Positions 34,551-46,337 of a DNA stretch of 64,000 bases are shown piece after piece. The stretch is from Clitopilus passeckerianus. Its lineage: Eukaryota > Basidiomycota > Agaricomycetes > Agaricales > Entolomataceae. The stretch lies in assembly GCA_944990035.1 (NCBI GenBank), contig CALYLX010000015.1:1-64000 (forward strand), written 5' to 3'. The notes under the pieces are model-generated. The model ran no database searches. It was not told the DNA's origin and was given only the letters and a program-made list of their open reading frames with translations. A program made the translations under genes and the position numbers. How positions within the stretch are numbered: position 1 is the stretch's first letter; each line of letters begins with the position of its first letter.

Positions 34551-35176
34551 AACACTGAAATTTTGCTGTTTGGTAAGTCTCCTATTTTAACGGAATTGTA
34601 TGTTTTATTAATTACTCTGTGCAGATCACCCTTCTCAAGGCTCGTGGATCTTCGACCTTCACTACTCGACAATCTCTCTATTTCCCAGTTTAGGCAAAGA
34701 ACGATCGGTTCAAACATATTTGCGTACATACCCCGTGTGTAGTTGTAAGTTAAAATGTACCATAGGGAAGGAATGGACTCTTATGCAAGCTTTTAATACT
34801 GTACGAAGTATAATACATATAGTTATCGTTTCTATTATCGATGCCAATTCATATCGACTGCTCAGATCATGCTTGTACCCCCATTCCCCCGCATCACCAA
34901 AAAGGTCCGGACCTTGTTCAAAAGCACCGACGCGCTCCAAATCTAGCCAACGCGACCAAAAGGGACCGTCTTCTAAGCAACTGCCTGCGATAGCCCCCTG
35001 TAGTCAAGCGCACCCACTACACGTGATGGTACCCTGCTCTGCTCTGGCAACGACTGTCAAAACGGCTGTGATCATGATCGTGGCTACTATTGAGGTCCTC
35101 CCAGGTCTTCTTCAGCCACAAACTACCTAGTCCGTCTTCAACCTCGAGCAGGTGTTTCTAAATTTCTCAAGTGCAC
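34551..35176. other. Intergenic
   Basis: About 625 bp: the 3' UTR of the bHLH gene and the promoter of the metalloprotease-like gene. No other feature supported. Confidence 0.4.
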
Positions 35177-36020
35177 ATGGCTCCTGTCACTTCTGCTACA
35201 TCATCAGAAAGTTCCTGGCCTATCCCTAGATTCGCACTCCGGATTGAAGATCTCTCACATCCCGGGGCTGCAATCTTTCTCCGGTTTGTCAATGTCGTAG
35301 AGGCGCTCAAGGAGGCTGTTATGGCTAGCTTTACCTGGCTGTATACTGCTGAGACTGTTCCGAAAAAGTGTGCTTTCATGGCTTGAGCTTGGATATAACC
35401 ATGGCTAATGCTTTGCGGGGGAGTGTAGCGTCCAGACCATCCTCCTTGTCCTCCGGCCGATGGGAGGGGTAGCTTATACCACCGGAACATACAACGCCAA
35501 GGAGATCCATCTCTCCCTCGACTACGTCAACAAGGTTGCTCACCGCGCAGCTGAAGAGATCCGTGGGGTTCTCGTTCACGAAGTCGTCCATTGCTATCAG
35601 CACAACGCATGCGACACCTGTCCCGGGGGTCTTATCGAAGGTATAGCAGGTGACTATCATATTTGTCGATTTATCTGGTGGCACAGTATCTAAGCAATGC
35701 CACTAGATTATGTTCGTCTCCGGGCCAACTATGCTCCTCCGCACTGGAGGAGACGGGGAGGCGATGAGTGGGATGCAGGATATGAGACGACGGGATATTT
35801 CCTTGACTGGCTCGAGGAACGATACGGAGACGGTATAGTCAAAGAGATTAATATGGCCATGGATGGGGTTGAATATGACGCGAAGATATTCAAGAGGGTA
35901 GCTGGTAGAAAAGTCGAGAAGCTATGGAAGATTTATTGTGCCTCTCTGGAAGAGGGAACACCGACTAATCCCGAATTTCTGGATCAGAATACCAAGGAGC
36001 TAGTTGACATTGGCCAATAG
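35177..36020 (+). CDS. Basic secretory protein (BSP)-type putative zinc peptidase (241 aa)
   Basis: Three exons (35177-35367, 35429-35649, 35707-36020) give 726 nt. Hallmarks of the plant-type BSP family (PF04450): ILLVLRPMGGVAYTTGTY, the zincin motif HEVVH at 114-118 in LVHEVVHCYQH, GGLIEGIADYVRLRANYAPP, and YETTGYFLDWLEERYGDGIV. The HExxH histidines and glutamate are intact, so peptidase activity is plausible. In plants these are pathogenesis-related secreted proteins. This model has no N-terminal signal peptide (MAPVTSATSSESSWPIP), so it is probably cytosolic or exported non-classically. It is convergent with FCP1, 186 bp between stops. Confidence 0.88.
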
Positions 36021-36206
36021 AGAAAGAAAGTAAACGCTGTTTCCCTACGGAACTATAGAGGTACACATTACAGCTATTGGAATTGTACAATATACATCTC
36101 AACAAATGCAGATCACGGGGATAAGAAAAGACAGCAATAACAACAGCCAGATATCACAAGAGAGAAAGAAAGCAGAGAATTCCAGTATCACGGACATGTC
36201 GCCCGA

Positions 36207-39200
36207 CTATCCCCACTCTTCCTCTTCAAATCCCTTAGCAAGGAAGTCTTCTTCCTCCTCCTCCTCTTCCTCGGAGTCGTCATCGGTCTCATCTTCATCC
36301 ATCGGGTCATCGGGTCTTGTTGCTGGGCTGGGAGTCGAGGAACCATTTGTCTTCTTATCAGGGATGTCGTTTGCAGAAATCGAATCTTTGAGGCGGGAGT
36401 AGCCTGCCCTGTCAGCGGCAACTTTCTTCCGCTTGGCGAGTGGTGAACGCAGTTCATCGTCAGATGCACCGGGTGAACCATTGACACTTGTTGGGGTAAC
36501 ACTGCGATTCCTCTTGCGACTTGGCGTGTTATTCACGCTACTGTTAAGAGAAAAAACAATTAGCCACTTCCCGAAAACTGAAGAAACCTGACCCAATTAC
36601 CTGGCTCTACTACTTCCCCCTTGCACCGATTCATTATCGCTCCTCACACTCGCGCTGTCGTCTTCATCGTCCGTTTCGTTTAGGAATTCGTCCACCTCTG
36701 CATTAATGTCATCCCAGTTGATGGCAGTCAGCTCCAACTCGGAGCCTTGGCCTTCATGATCTCCAGCAACCACTGGGTCTTGGTCCCAATCGTCCTCGTC
36801 CGGCTCTGGGTCTGATGATATCTGGTGAGCATCATGTGGTGGGGTCGAGCTACCGAGATTGTGACCAGCGGAAGAATGGACATGTTCCGGATCCAGGAGG
36901 TAGGAAGATTCGTCCAGACGTCGCCATTGTGCGATACAGTCTGTGAACCACTGTAGCCAGACAATCTTTATGCCGCCACGTTTACGGGCTGCATCGACCT
37001 TGACCGTACCGCGCTAACGGAAACAAAATAAGCGGAGAGATAGACAATGACAGTCATGGATAGTACCTTTGCGGCAACAACGTGAGTGATTTCTGAAGAT
37101 AATTCGGTGGAGCACCTGGCACCGAACATATGTGCCATCCTCCAGACCTCCGTGCTTTCTGCACGCGTGTCGAGAGGGATGACACTTGAGAAAAGTATAT
37201 GAACCCCAGAGAGTACTTCTGTTCTCATTTGAGGAATGATTTTCTGCAAAAGCTATGACGTCAGGGAGAAAGCGCACGAGTGCAAAATGCGAATACTCAC
37301 AGTAACATCGTGAGGCAGTTTATCTGTACTCGATATTTTCTTCTTCGGAGCAGCATCGTAAGAAGCGAAAAACCTTTGATGCACCTCATCAAGCAACTAC
37401 AATGAAAGCTGATTAGCATTAGGCGGGAGATCATTGGTTCGATTACGAACCTGCTTAACCCGCAGCAATTCAAAATCATCGTTGTTTAGTAAAGCCTTTC
37501 TCACAATCTTTTCGTGGTGATGTACAGTGGGAGGTTGGTCTGGGGGTGTTGGCGGCTTTGCATCAGCCTGGTCATTCCCACCTGTTGTAGTGCTGTCGCC
37601 CGATGTGTCCTTCTGTTCATGATGGTGATGGTGATGAAGAGGTGGTTCGCCCTCTGAGAGAGCCTCTTGTTTCTTAGCCAGAGGCCTCTCCTCTAATTGT
37701 GCCTCGAGCTCCATACTGTTCTTCCTGATCATGGCATCCGCTTCAAGCTTAGCTTGATCCGAATCTGTTGCCAGAGAAGGCTCGGCGGTTGTATCCTTAG
37801 ACTTGGTAGCTGGCGCCTGCGCGGGAGTTGGTGTCTCTGTAGAGGATGCTGGGTCTGATTTAAGCTTAGTGTCGGACCCGACATTTGGTGCTCCAGAACC
37901 TGCGCGCAGTGTAGGAACCATGGGCTCGACTTTCGGCAAAAAGGTGGAGTTGATATCGCCAATGCCGACATAGAAGTCATCTACGGAGTCGGTGTAAGCG
38001 ATCTGAATGACCGAGGTTGAGCCCAGGAAACATACACGGAATGACTTTAATCAAGTTCGGGCTCCATTCCCAAACGTCCGCTCGGTCGTCTATAATCACA
38101 ACCATCGAAGTGTCGGAGGGAAAGAGCCGTTGTAAGCTCTTCTGAGTAAGGCCTAGAGCGAGTCAGTTCCTGTCGACAGACAGAAATGCGCTTAAACACA
38201 TACTTCCGCTCTCGTCTCTACTCAGAACACGACCGCCGAAGATACTGCCATCAGGATCAATTGCGGCACATACTTCTTCGGCGTAAGCACGAGTTCCCAT
38301 CGTGTAAACGTGCATCTCATACTTGCTAGCAGTCTCTCGTAGAAACTCTTTCCAGCCCGGCCTGATGATAGGAGTGGATTAGTATAAACGTTCACGCAAT
38401 GATCAAATGGCCGGAGAAGAGATGGGTGCATCCGTACCTGGGCTTAATATAGTACATACAACCTTCATTTTCGACTTGGTGTGCGTTCTTCGGCCTCGCA
38501 GGATTACGCGAAGGGGCCTGGAAAGACTCTGGGCCAAGACGGAATTTCTTCACATCCTTCAGCGCTTCCCAGTTTGGGTTACATTCGTCGTCCGACTCTG
38601 ATTCGGACGCGCTGTCGTCGGTGTCATCTGCGTCGGAAGGTGCCTTCTGCTTAGGTTCGGCGGCGGCTCTCTTCTTCTGGTGGGCTTCCCAAGCTTCACC
38701 CTCCGCGATCCACTCACCAACGGTTGGGTCAACCGTGGCGTGGACAATCGTCTGGTCCAGATCTACAATAAGCGAGAGCTTGTGCGACTTGAGTAGAGAC
38801 TGCGCGCTTTCTCTTTCAATCCGCCGTGCTTCCTCGAGAGATACCGTCGGTCCGAATGCGGAATGTGTCATTTGAATGGAAGCACGGGAGGCGTCCGAAA
38901 ACCCGGTATAGTCAATGCTGAAGGTTTGGTTAGTCTGGATTCTGTGTGAAGTGTTGAATCGACACGAACTTCGTCACGTCCTTTCCGCAGATAGCACAAA
39001 GGCCTCCCATCTGCATCCCATGTTTGCATGGTTCAGTGACAATGACCACCGGTTTCTCCCTTGCTTTTCTCATAGATATCACATCGCCTTGTTGGATATT
39101 CCATTTGTCGACGGTCCCTTCAATAGTAGCGTCCCATGTGCCAAAACGAGTTTCTGGTTGAGAATCTGGTGGCGCTGTCCTCGACAAGTATCCAAAAGAA

Positions 39201-39319
39201 TAACTGAGAAGGCGTGTCCCTCGTTGGATTTCTGAAGACTCCCGTGCGTCAATTGAGATAATCTTTATAGGATATGGGAATGAAGGAGGTAGGAAAAGGT
39301 CTGTTTGGCTGGACGCCAT
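36207..39319 (-). CDS. FCP1: RNA polymerase II CTD phosphatase FCP1
   Basis: Removes phosphates from the Pol II C-terminal domain to recycle polymerase (family knowledge). Multi-exon, about 870 aa. N-terminal biotinyl/lipoyl-attachment-like region (GTWDATIEGTVDKWNIQQGD), then CKHGMQMGGLCAICGKDVT and DYTGFSDASRASIQM. The HAD-type catalytic motif SLIVDLDQTIVHATVDPTVG contains the nucleophile pattern DLDQT (DxDxT). The FCP1 homology domain continues with YYIKPRPGWKEFLRE, YEMHVYTMGTRAYA, GGRVLSRDESGS and VVIIDDRADVW. A Glu/Ser/His-rich insert and a C-terminal BRCT domain (LSGVHILFSSVIPLDTR ... THVVAAK ... KIVWLQWFTDCI) follow, then an acidic tail (DDDSEEEEEEEEDF) as in FCP1 proteins that contact TFIIF. 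It is divergent from RNase H1. Confidence 0.95.
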
Positions 39320-39642
39320 TCCTGAGCTGGACCGGTCAACAGACGCTCAGAGGGACAGCACGATTGTCGGAGTTCGGAAGCAAACGACGCGACTCTCCAC
39401 AACAGTGCACGGCCATTTCGCCGCGCTATTTGCTGAAAGGAAAGGCGCTTGTCGATTCTAAAGTTATTAAAGGGGCCTTCATCGTTACAATTGTAAAGAT
39501 ACTTCGACGAGACTCGTAGCTGGGACGCGTCGTATTCAGAAACAACAATCTGGCTAGATTTCTCGGTCTATTTTCAAGAAACACACGTTTCTGGCGCCAA
39601 CCAATATCGCAACTTCCACTTGCCCAACATCGACTCGAACTT
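39320..39642. promoter_or_regulatory. Divergent promoter region, FCP1 / RNase H1
   Basis: 323 bp between opposite start codons. No TATA box; no coding potential recognised. Confidence 0.45.
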
Positions 39643-41543
39643 ATGGCAAAGAGGACTAAAGGCAGTTTCTATGCCGTCAAAAAGGGACGAACTACTGGTA
39701 TCTGGACAGACTGGTAGGTCTGAAATCAGTGATCTTTTGCCAGCAGAGGATTGAGTCATCAAAGGGCTACCTGTGAAATGCAAATCAAGGGTTTTCCTGG
39801 TGCAACATACCAGAAGTTCGACACAAAGCAAGAGGCGGAGGAGTATATTACCGGTCAACCTTCACCCGCAGTTACAACAGTTCAGTTGGATGACGCTGTA
39901 CCATCCGCCGGCACCTCGTATCTGCCAAAGGGAACAGCTTACTATGCGGTGAGAATCGGACACAAGCCGGGAATCTATCATGATTGGTGGGACACTGCTA
40001 ATCTGTTCTAATTACAACCTGACGTGCTAACGATGACTGGGAAGGCCCTCTGCTCAAAAGCAGATAGATCATTATCCAGGTGCACGTTACAAGAAATTCA
40101 CCACTCGCAGTGAAGCTGTGGATTACCTGAAAGAAATACCGTGGCTCGATCCTCTTTCGACGAATGGGTCTGAGTCTGCTCAGACTCCAAAGGGAAAAAA
40201 GCGTGCCATCTCTGAAGATGGCTCGGGCTTCGACGTCGTCTATTCAGACGGTGCATGCCCAGGGAACGGAAAATTTGGTGCAGTCGCTGGGGTTGGTGTG
40301 TGGTGGGGCCATGATGATCCCAGGTAGGCTATTAAGAATGCCAAGAGTGACTCGAATGAACAATTCTATCCAGGAATATCGCGGAACGATGCCCCGGTGC
40401 TCAGACAAATCAACGAGCTGAACTGACGGTAGGTGATCTTCGTCGAAATCGTACACGCCGTGGTCTGACATTATGCAGGCAATAATGCGAATTCTAGAGG
40501 AAACCCCGATAACAAAGAAAGGTATCGAGATTAGGACAGACTCAAGGTATTCAATCGATTGTAAGAGTGTACCCTCCAGTCAAGCGACATAATTCTGAAA
40601 AAAGAAATTCAGGCCTCGATAATTGGCTAAATGGTTGGAGAAGGAATGGATATAAAAACAGTAAAGGGCAGGCCGTCGTCAACCTGGATATTATTCTATA
40701 TGCCGATGCCCTTCGCCAAAAACGCAAAATCAGTGGTCAGCACGTAAAGTTCACCCACGTCAGAGGACATCGTGGAATTGAGGGCAATGAAGGAGCAGAT
40801 AGGCAGGCAGTTTTTGGGGCAACCCTTTCTGAAATTCCCAATCGAGACTGGGCCGCTCTGGAGGCGAAGGCTCTTCAGGAAATCAAGGAAATCAAAGCCG
40901 CTGCGTCTACTGCGGTCCCTGACGTGCAAGCGCCTGTCACTCAGCCACCGTCTGGGCCTTCGCCTTCAAGGAACCCTACCAAAGTTCGGAAGCTCAGCGT
41001 TGAACCCTCAACTCTACTGTCCACCCCACCCCCAAAACCTGCCGCCGGACCTATCGACCTCGACACCGTCCCAGAACCTCCGCAAAGCCCTCGTCACGCA
41101 GGTCGAAGTAAGAAACTTCCATCTGCCGCCGAGAGGCAAGCTGAGATACGGCGACGAGCACTGCTGATATACCCTCTATTGCCAGAAGAAATGGAACAAG
41201 CCCAAGTCGACGCTGTTGAGGCGGAACTTGTAGAGCTCACTCCTCGGGCATCCCCTTCGTCTTTGAGGCCCGTCGCTTCAAAGGGGACCAGAGGCATTAG
41301 CACGAAAGCAAGTGCGAACTTAGCTGCAAAGAGGTCCCAACCTCGACCTCAGCCTGTGGCTTCCTCTTCGCGGGTCCAGCTACCAAGCGCTCCCGACGGC
41401 AATGTTCAGAAGCAGGACCTCGATCAAAATGAACTAGTTGTAAGTGGATCTCTGCTTGTATCATTCACTTGACAAGGCTAACCAGATTACAGTCTTATGC
41501 CGCTGCTTTGCTCGATGATGATGATATGTTGGAAGATCTCTAG
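39643..41543 (+). CDS. RNH1: Ribonuclease H1 with two hybrid-binding domains
   Basis: Cleaves RNA in RNA:DNA hybrids. Seven or more exons; the last starts at 41493 and encodes SYAAALLDDDDMLEDL. Two N-terminal RNase H1 hybrid-binding domains (PF01693 type) occur in tandem: FYAVKKGRTTGIWTDW with CEMQIKGFPGATYQKF, and YYAVRIGHKPGIYHDW with QKQIDHYPGARYKKF. The catalytic domain has the acidic residues in VVYSDGACPGNG (D), NQRAELTAI (E), RTDSRYSID (D) and GNEGADRQAV (D), and the substrate loop DNWLNGWRRNGYKNSKGQ. A Pro/Ser-rich tail of about 200 aa follows; its role is unknown. Divergent from FCP1. Confidence 0.94.
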
Positions 41544-43739
41544 GGGCATTCTTGCATTCTTCCTCGACGTTTCAATAGATTACAGATGTATTAATGCGGT
41601 TACGCGATTCTTGGCTCGTTTATTGTACCTTCGGTGTATTTTCTAAGAAGCTATCCAGCAAACTTGGCAAAAGTCTTCCAACAATGAGGGTTGCGAATTC
41701 GTCATAGCTGCCTACAGAACAGTTAAGATAAACTCCAGGAATGATTTTTACTTGGTAACGGCAGATCCGTGCTAGCATGTGTATACGAGGGACTTCAGGG
41801 ATCGACTTCTATATGATAAGATTGGTTAAGTTGGCCCAATGGTAGAAAAGTGGAAATGGCGAGGTTGGCGTTTGAGATTCCCAATTTTGAAGCCTTTTTG
41901 TTGGTCAGTGACTCTTACAATCATAATTCTAATCGGTGTACAGGATTTACAATCTTGGTAGAGGAATGCTCACGACCTAGTTTTTCCGCCCACGGAGAGA
42001 CTGATAATATTCCATGATTAATGCACACTCCTAATCCTATCACAAGTGGTGGCTCCAGCTCCTAGACGTCTTCTGGGAGTACCGGCCTCACCAATAGAAA
42101 TCCCTTCTTTCTCGGGGATTAGAGGCTACGGCGTGAAAGTGGAGAAGCTGAGGTTTTGATTAATGCGAAGAGCGCCTAAAGCCACCGACTTTGAACGCTG
42201 ATAAGCATCGACCCGGTTAACGGCGCGAGGACAAGGAATCACGCCTTAAGAGATGGTTAACGGGACGTTAGCAGCATGGATTTTGAACAAGGTGCGTCTC
42301 CGAAGAACGGATACAAGACCAGCTGATGTTTTACGTAGGCTAGTTCGTCAGAAGATTGGACAGTCGAGATATTGTTGTTTTTCTCTTTCTAGCTCGACCA
42401 CAAGCCAATAGAATCAGAATACGTTCGATGATATTGAAAGATAGCAACATCAGCTTGATACGCGTGGTTAAATAAATTCACCTACTGTGTGCACTTTATT
42501 GAATATATGTGAGCGTTCAGCGGACAGCGTAGTCAAGGGACAACTTCATGATGAGGCTAGTAGGCGACCCAAGTGGGAGCAAGGCGGGTGCTGAGGACAA
42601 GAAGACGGTCCCGCTTAATCTTGTGGGAGGATTTCCAGAAACCGGCCTGAGCACCTCCAGAAAAATGCGGAAATGGTTGTCCTGTAAACACGAGCTCAAA
42701 CCTTGTTGTAAAAACTATTGCGAGCGAGTCCGATTTCGTCAGCCGTGAGTCATGGCATACACTGAGTAGAAAGACAGGGGCTACAGAGCGTAAGCAAGAC
42801 GGCAGAGTGTGGACCAGTGGGGAATACGAAGAAGATTGATTCCGAAAATCCACAGCAGGTCGGGTTTCATGCCAATTCAAAACGAGGCAGAAATTGGGAG
42901 GTGTTGTCTTCGAGTACAAGTATACCTCTAGACCAAAGTCATGAAGTCATAAACTCCGGTGAATTAAACTCTAATGCCTCCAGGTTTATCGTTCAGGACA
43001 AGAGCAATGTCCATGCAGGCACGCCGGCGTCCTTGTATCTTGTTCTTAAATCATGCGAATCGTGCGCTAATCCTCCGCAAAATAGGAGGGTTCTGCAGGG
43101 TTTCCTTGAGTTTGCGATGAGCACATGATGAGGGATACAGAGGGTCCTTCCTTAATTGTCCATTCCTTTGAATCAGATGGAGATACCATCAGCCACGAGG
43201 CGGTAAAAGTGATGGGAACTGCCAAATTGAGTGCCCACTTCATCCAAATATGGGCGTAGCTTTGTACTTTGGATGGGCAGAGTGGGTGTTGACTGAGCCC
43301 TTGGTAGGCGACGGCGCTATGTATATAACCTGGAGGGGTATTCGGAGGAGGGAACATCGTTGAGAACAACTCAAGCATCGCTCTCAAGCACTTTACCGCC
43401 GTTGCTACTGCAAATCTTCGCCACAAGTCCAACGCGTCAAAGAACAATAGCGGACCAGACTTCCCCGTCGAACATCTGCCAGTGCTATTGTCCGGACATC
43501 TAATTATCCTCGGCTCACCCCATCGTATATAACGAGAAACACCTCCGTTCGAAGCTCCTCACGTTTCGACAACGTCCTGGTTTCTCCTCTTTACGACTTC
43601 TGCCTCTGAAGGATTGCCTATCACCAGTGCATCCTATTTCTCATTTATTAACGACCAATAATCGTCCGCGAGCAAGCGACGCCATAATAAACGCACCCTA
43701 ATTCACCAGCACCAGAACCAGTCCTTTGCAGCAAATATC
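41544..43739. other. Long intergenic region with the promoter of the small-protein gene
   Basis: About 2.2 kb. Minus-strand ORFs at 42557-42919 and 43067-43447 have random-looking translations and are not called. The distal part carries two TATATAA-like elements (43322-43328 and 43526-43532) upstream of the small gene at 43740. No repeats or tRNAs recognised. Confidence 0.5.
43526..43532 (+). promoter_or_regulatory. TATA box (TATATAA) of the small-protein gene
   Basis: TATATAA lies 214 bp upstream of the ATG at 43740 and is followed by a C/T-rich leader. It is one of the few clear TATA boxes in the window, suggesting a strong or regulated promoter with a long 5' UTR. Confidence 0.5.
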
Positions 43740-43955
43740 ATGTCTTCTTACACATACGCCGCACCTTCTTCCCCCACCTACGGCTTCTTCCCCACTGGGA
43801 CCACCTCTCCCAATGCCTTCGCAGGCTTGCACCAGTCGCCTCGCGATAACCACAACATGTACGCTGCACTCGCACCGTCATCCATGACTTCGCCTCAACA
43901 GGCAAGCCAGCAAGGAAAAGGCCAGAGCGCCTTCAAGAACTTCCTCCGGAAGTGA
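43740..43955 (+). CDS. Small Ser/Pro/Tyr-rich protein, 71 aa
   Basis: Single-exon ORF starting MSSYTYAAPSSPTYGFFPTG and ending SAFKNFLRK with a stop. There is no signal peptide or membrane helix. Codon use is strongly biased to C-ending codons (TCC, CCC, TTC, ACC), as in highly expressed fungal genes. Together with the TATA box and roughly 200 bp leader this suggests an abundantly expressed small protein. The basic C-terminal FKNFLRK could be a short amphipathic helix. I recognise no family. Confidence 0.65.
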   Translation: MSSYTYAAPSSPTYGFFPTGTTSPNAFAGLHQSPRDNHNMYAALAPSSMTSPQQASQQGKGQSAFKNFLRK

Positions 43956-44448
43956 TTCGATCCTTCCGTCGAGTTGATCAAGTTCTTCACGACTAGTAAC
44001 GACCACAAATTCCAAAAACATCATCTCTGCTCTCTTGGTGCAAGCGGTGGTCCGACGGCCGAAATATACCATAATCATTGTTGGGAAGCTGGGGGGAAAG
44101 GATAGACGGGCTGGTATCATTTTTTATTGGACATTCAACTATGCATCGACCTTGATGGTCTCTCTGGATTCGTTCAACAACCCGCTGTATCATAATTAGT
44201 AGACTCCCTGTGTAGCTTTATTTGTTTGTCTGGCAATGTATCCGCTGGTTTCTTTGCTAAAACGCTTGTTTGCGATGATCGTGGTTGAAATTGAGAGGTT
44301 GAGCGTGAGTAAAAGCGTGTCTATGTTATCCCCGGTTGTGTTTTGGCTGGACGGTCGAAGAAATCGTCAGAATGGCACCGGACCCTTTGTCCGTTTGCCC
44401 CCAACACCACGCTCGTCCTCGTCAACGTCGGCAGCACCGAGCTCGTCA
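43956..44448. other. Intergenic, 3' UTR of small gene and ING promoter
   Basis: About 490 bp. The frame upstream of 44449 is open back to 44236 but the translation looks non-coding. An out-of-frame ATG at 44372 precedes the chosen ING start and could act as an upstream ORF. Confidence 0.4.
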
Positions 44449-46042
44449 ATGGCACCGTCGCGCACATCGATCCAACCGCCAGCACCAACTGCCCAGCCAG
44501 CCCCAGTCGCTGCAGCAGATCTGAACACCGCCTACTCCCTCACCCTCCTTTCCGAGTACACTCACACCCTCGACTCACTACCTATTGAACTTTCCCGCAA
44601 CTTCGCCGACCTCCGTGAACTCGATGCCGTTCTCTCAGGAGCCATGGCTACCATGACGGACAAAGTGCATAGGCTAACTTCCATGCTCGAGCAAGGGTCC
44701 GCCTCCAAGGAGGAGAGGCTCTGGCTACTGCAGGAGATAGCAGAGGACGCAGCCAGGCTCAAGTTGGGAGGCGAAGACAAGATACGTGTTGCTGCACAAG
44801 CAGCCGATAACCTCAAATTCAACGCCGGCCACCTCAACATGCTTGCCGGTAATATCCCGGACTTCGATGCGGCGACGCTCAACAGGAAGACGGTCTACCC
44901 CCATGTCTCTTCTCGATCATACATGCCGCTCTCCTCCCTGGAAACAGGGAGAAGACGAAGAGGAAACTATGGATCCCTACTCGTCAGCGCTGCCGAGCCC
45001 AGCCCAGCGAAGCGGAAAAAAGTCCAGCGGGACGACGACCCCGACGTCAACATGCGGTCCCCAAGAAAAGAGAAAGTGGCAGAAGGAAACTCTCGCTCTA
45101 GAGCTCGCGGAACGAAAAAGTACGTTCTCTCAACTTTTACAAGGCTTATCACCATTAATTCGAATGTTGGTGCTACAGAACGGACCGCGCAGCCTCCCCA
45201 TCAGAATCACTCGTATCAGTGACCTCCCACACCCTCAACCAGACACTCCAAGTCAACGGCTCTTCATCCAGAAACAACGGTGGAGCTCGTACCAACGGCA
45301 ACGCCGCGTCTAGCTCATCGAACAAACGCGCCAGGACAACCAATCAACACACCAACGGATCTGTCACGAATGACCGTTACCTATCACCTTATGACCAGCC
45401 CAACGGCCACCCCAGCACCAATGGCCATACCAATGGCACTTCCTCTGGCTCCCGTCGCGGAGCCAATGTCAGCAATGAATCCTATCCCTCGTCTTCTACA
45501 CATCCGTCAGTGATGCCCCAGAATTACCAGACGAATGGCGCTTCCCACCATAACGAGGCTCCTAATGCGTATGATGCGCACAGCGTGACGCAGGCAGCGA
45601 TGTTAAACCAAGATTGGAACCCACCCCTGCCACAGGAACTTCAAGGACCTGGAATGCCAGTATCAAGAAATCATGCTGTGCATACCATAGTCAATAGTGT
45701 CTCAAAGGTGTCGACGCCGGTACCCGAGACGACGGACGGTGGGGAGGGTGATGGAGATGGAGACGATAGGACATATTGTGTATGCAATGGAATCAGCTAT
45801 GGAGAGATGATTGCTTGCGATAACGAAAAATTCTGCGAACGGGAATGGGTACGTTGTTCTGCCTATTGTAATTTTGTCTACGAAGGGTTGCTGATTGATG
45901 TTCTCAGTTCCACCTTGCATGTATTGGTCTCGCAGTTCCACCAGCTGGTGAATGGTATTGCGACGACTGCAAGAAGAAAAACTCGAGGAAGAATAATAGA
46001 GGCGGAAAGCGACGGGCCAATGGTGGTCGCTCTGGCCGATAA
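44449..46042 (+). CDS. ING-family PHD-finger protein, histone acetyltransferase complex subunit (491 aa)
   Basis: Three exons (44449-45119, 45179-45848, 45908-46042) give 1,476 nt. The N-terminal ING helix-bundle region (about 30-150) reads YSLTLLSEYTHTLDSLPIEL, then SRNFADLRELDAVL, and later KIRVAAQAADNL. An Asn/Gly/Ser-rich linker (NGHPSTNGHTNG) follows. A C4HC3 PHD finger starts at about 424: CVCNGISYGEMIACDNEKFC, then WFHLACIGL and GEWYCDDCK. The tail is basic (NNRGGKRRANGG), like the polybasic region of ING proteins. By family knowledge it reads H3K4me3 and sits in NuA4/Rpd3-type complexes (Yng2/Pho23 relatives); which one cannot be told. Start chosen at the first in-frame ATG with protein-like sequence. 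Confidence 0.9.
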
Positions 46043-46337
46043 TGGTCCTGCCCATGCCCCTACACGTCTTGCTCTACCACTTCCGCACAAAAACATATAG
46101 GTCACTCCTTCGTTCACTACTCGTCTATATACATCGTTTCCCCGCTTTGAGGTCTCTTGTTTTCTTACCTTACTGTACTCTATGTATACGCCCCCTAACT
46201 CTTATTTCGCGTTACGAGATGAATATAACCACATCTTTCCTGGAGAAATCACTTCACAACCATGTTTGTCGAGCTATATCAATTAATATTGGGAACACCA
46301 ATTACATGTTGAAACATATTGTAATAATTAGAACAAG

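Noticed and set aside
42557..43447. Minus-strand ORFs of 120 and 126 codons
   Set aside because: Translations look random, no splice partners can be found, and they cover the promoter of the gene at 43740.
44236..44448. Longer N-terminus for the ING protein from ATG at 44236
   Set aside because: The added residues look like translated leader; conserved-type sequence starts after 44449.
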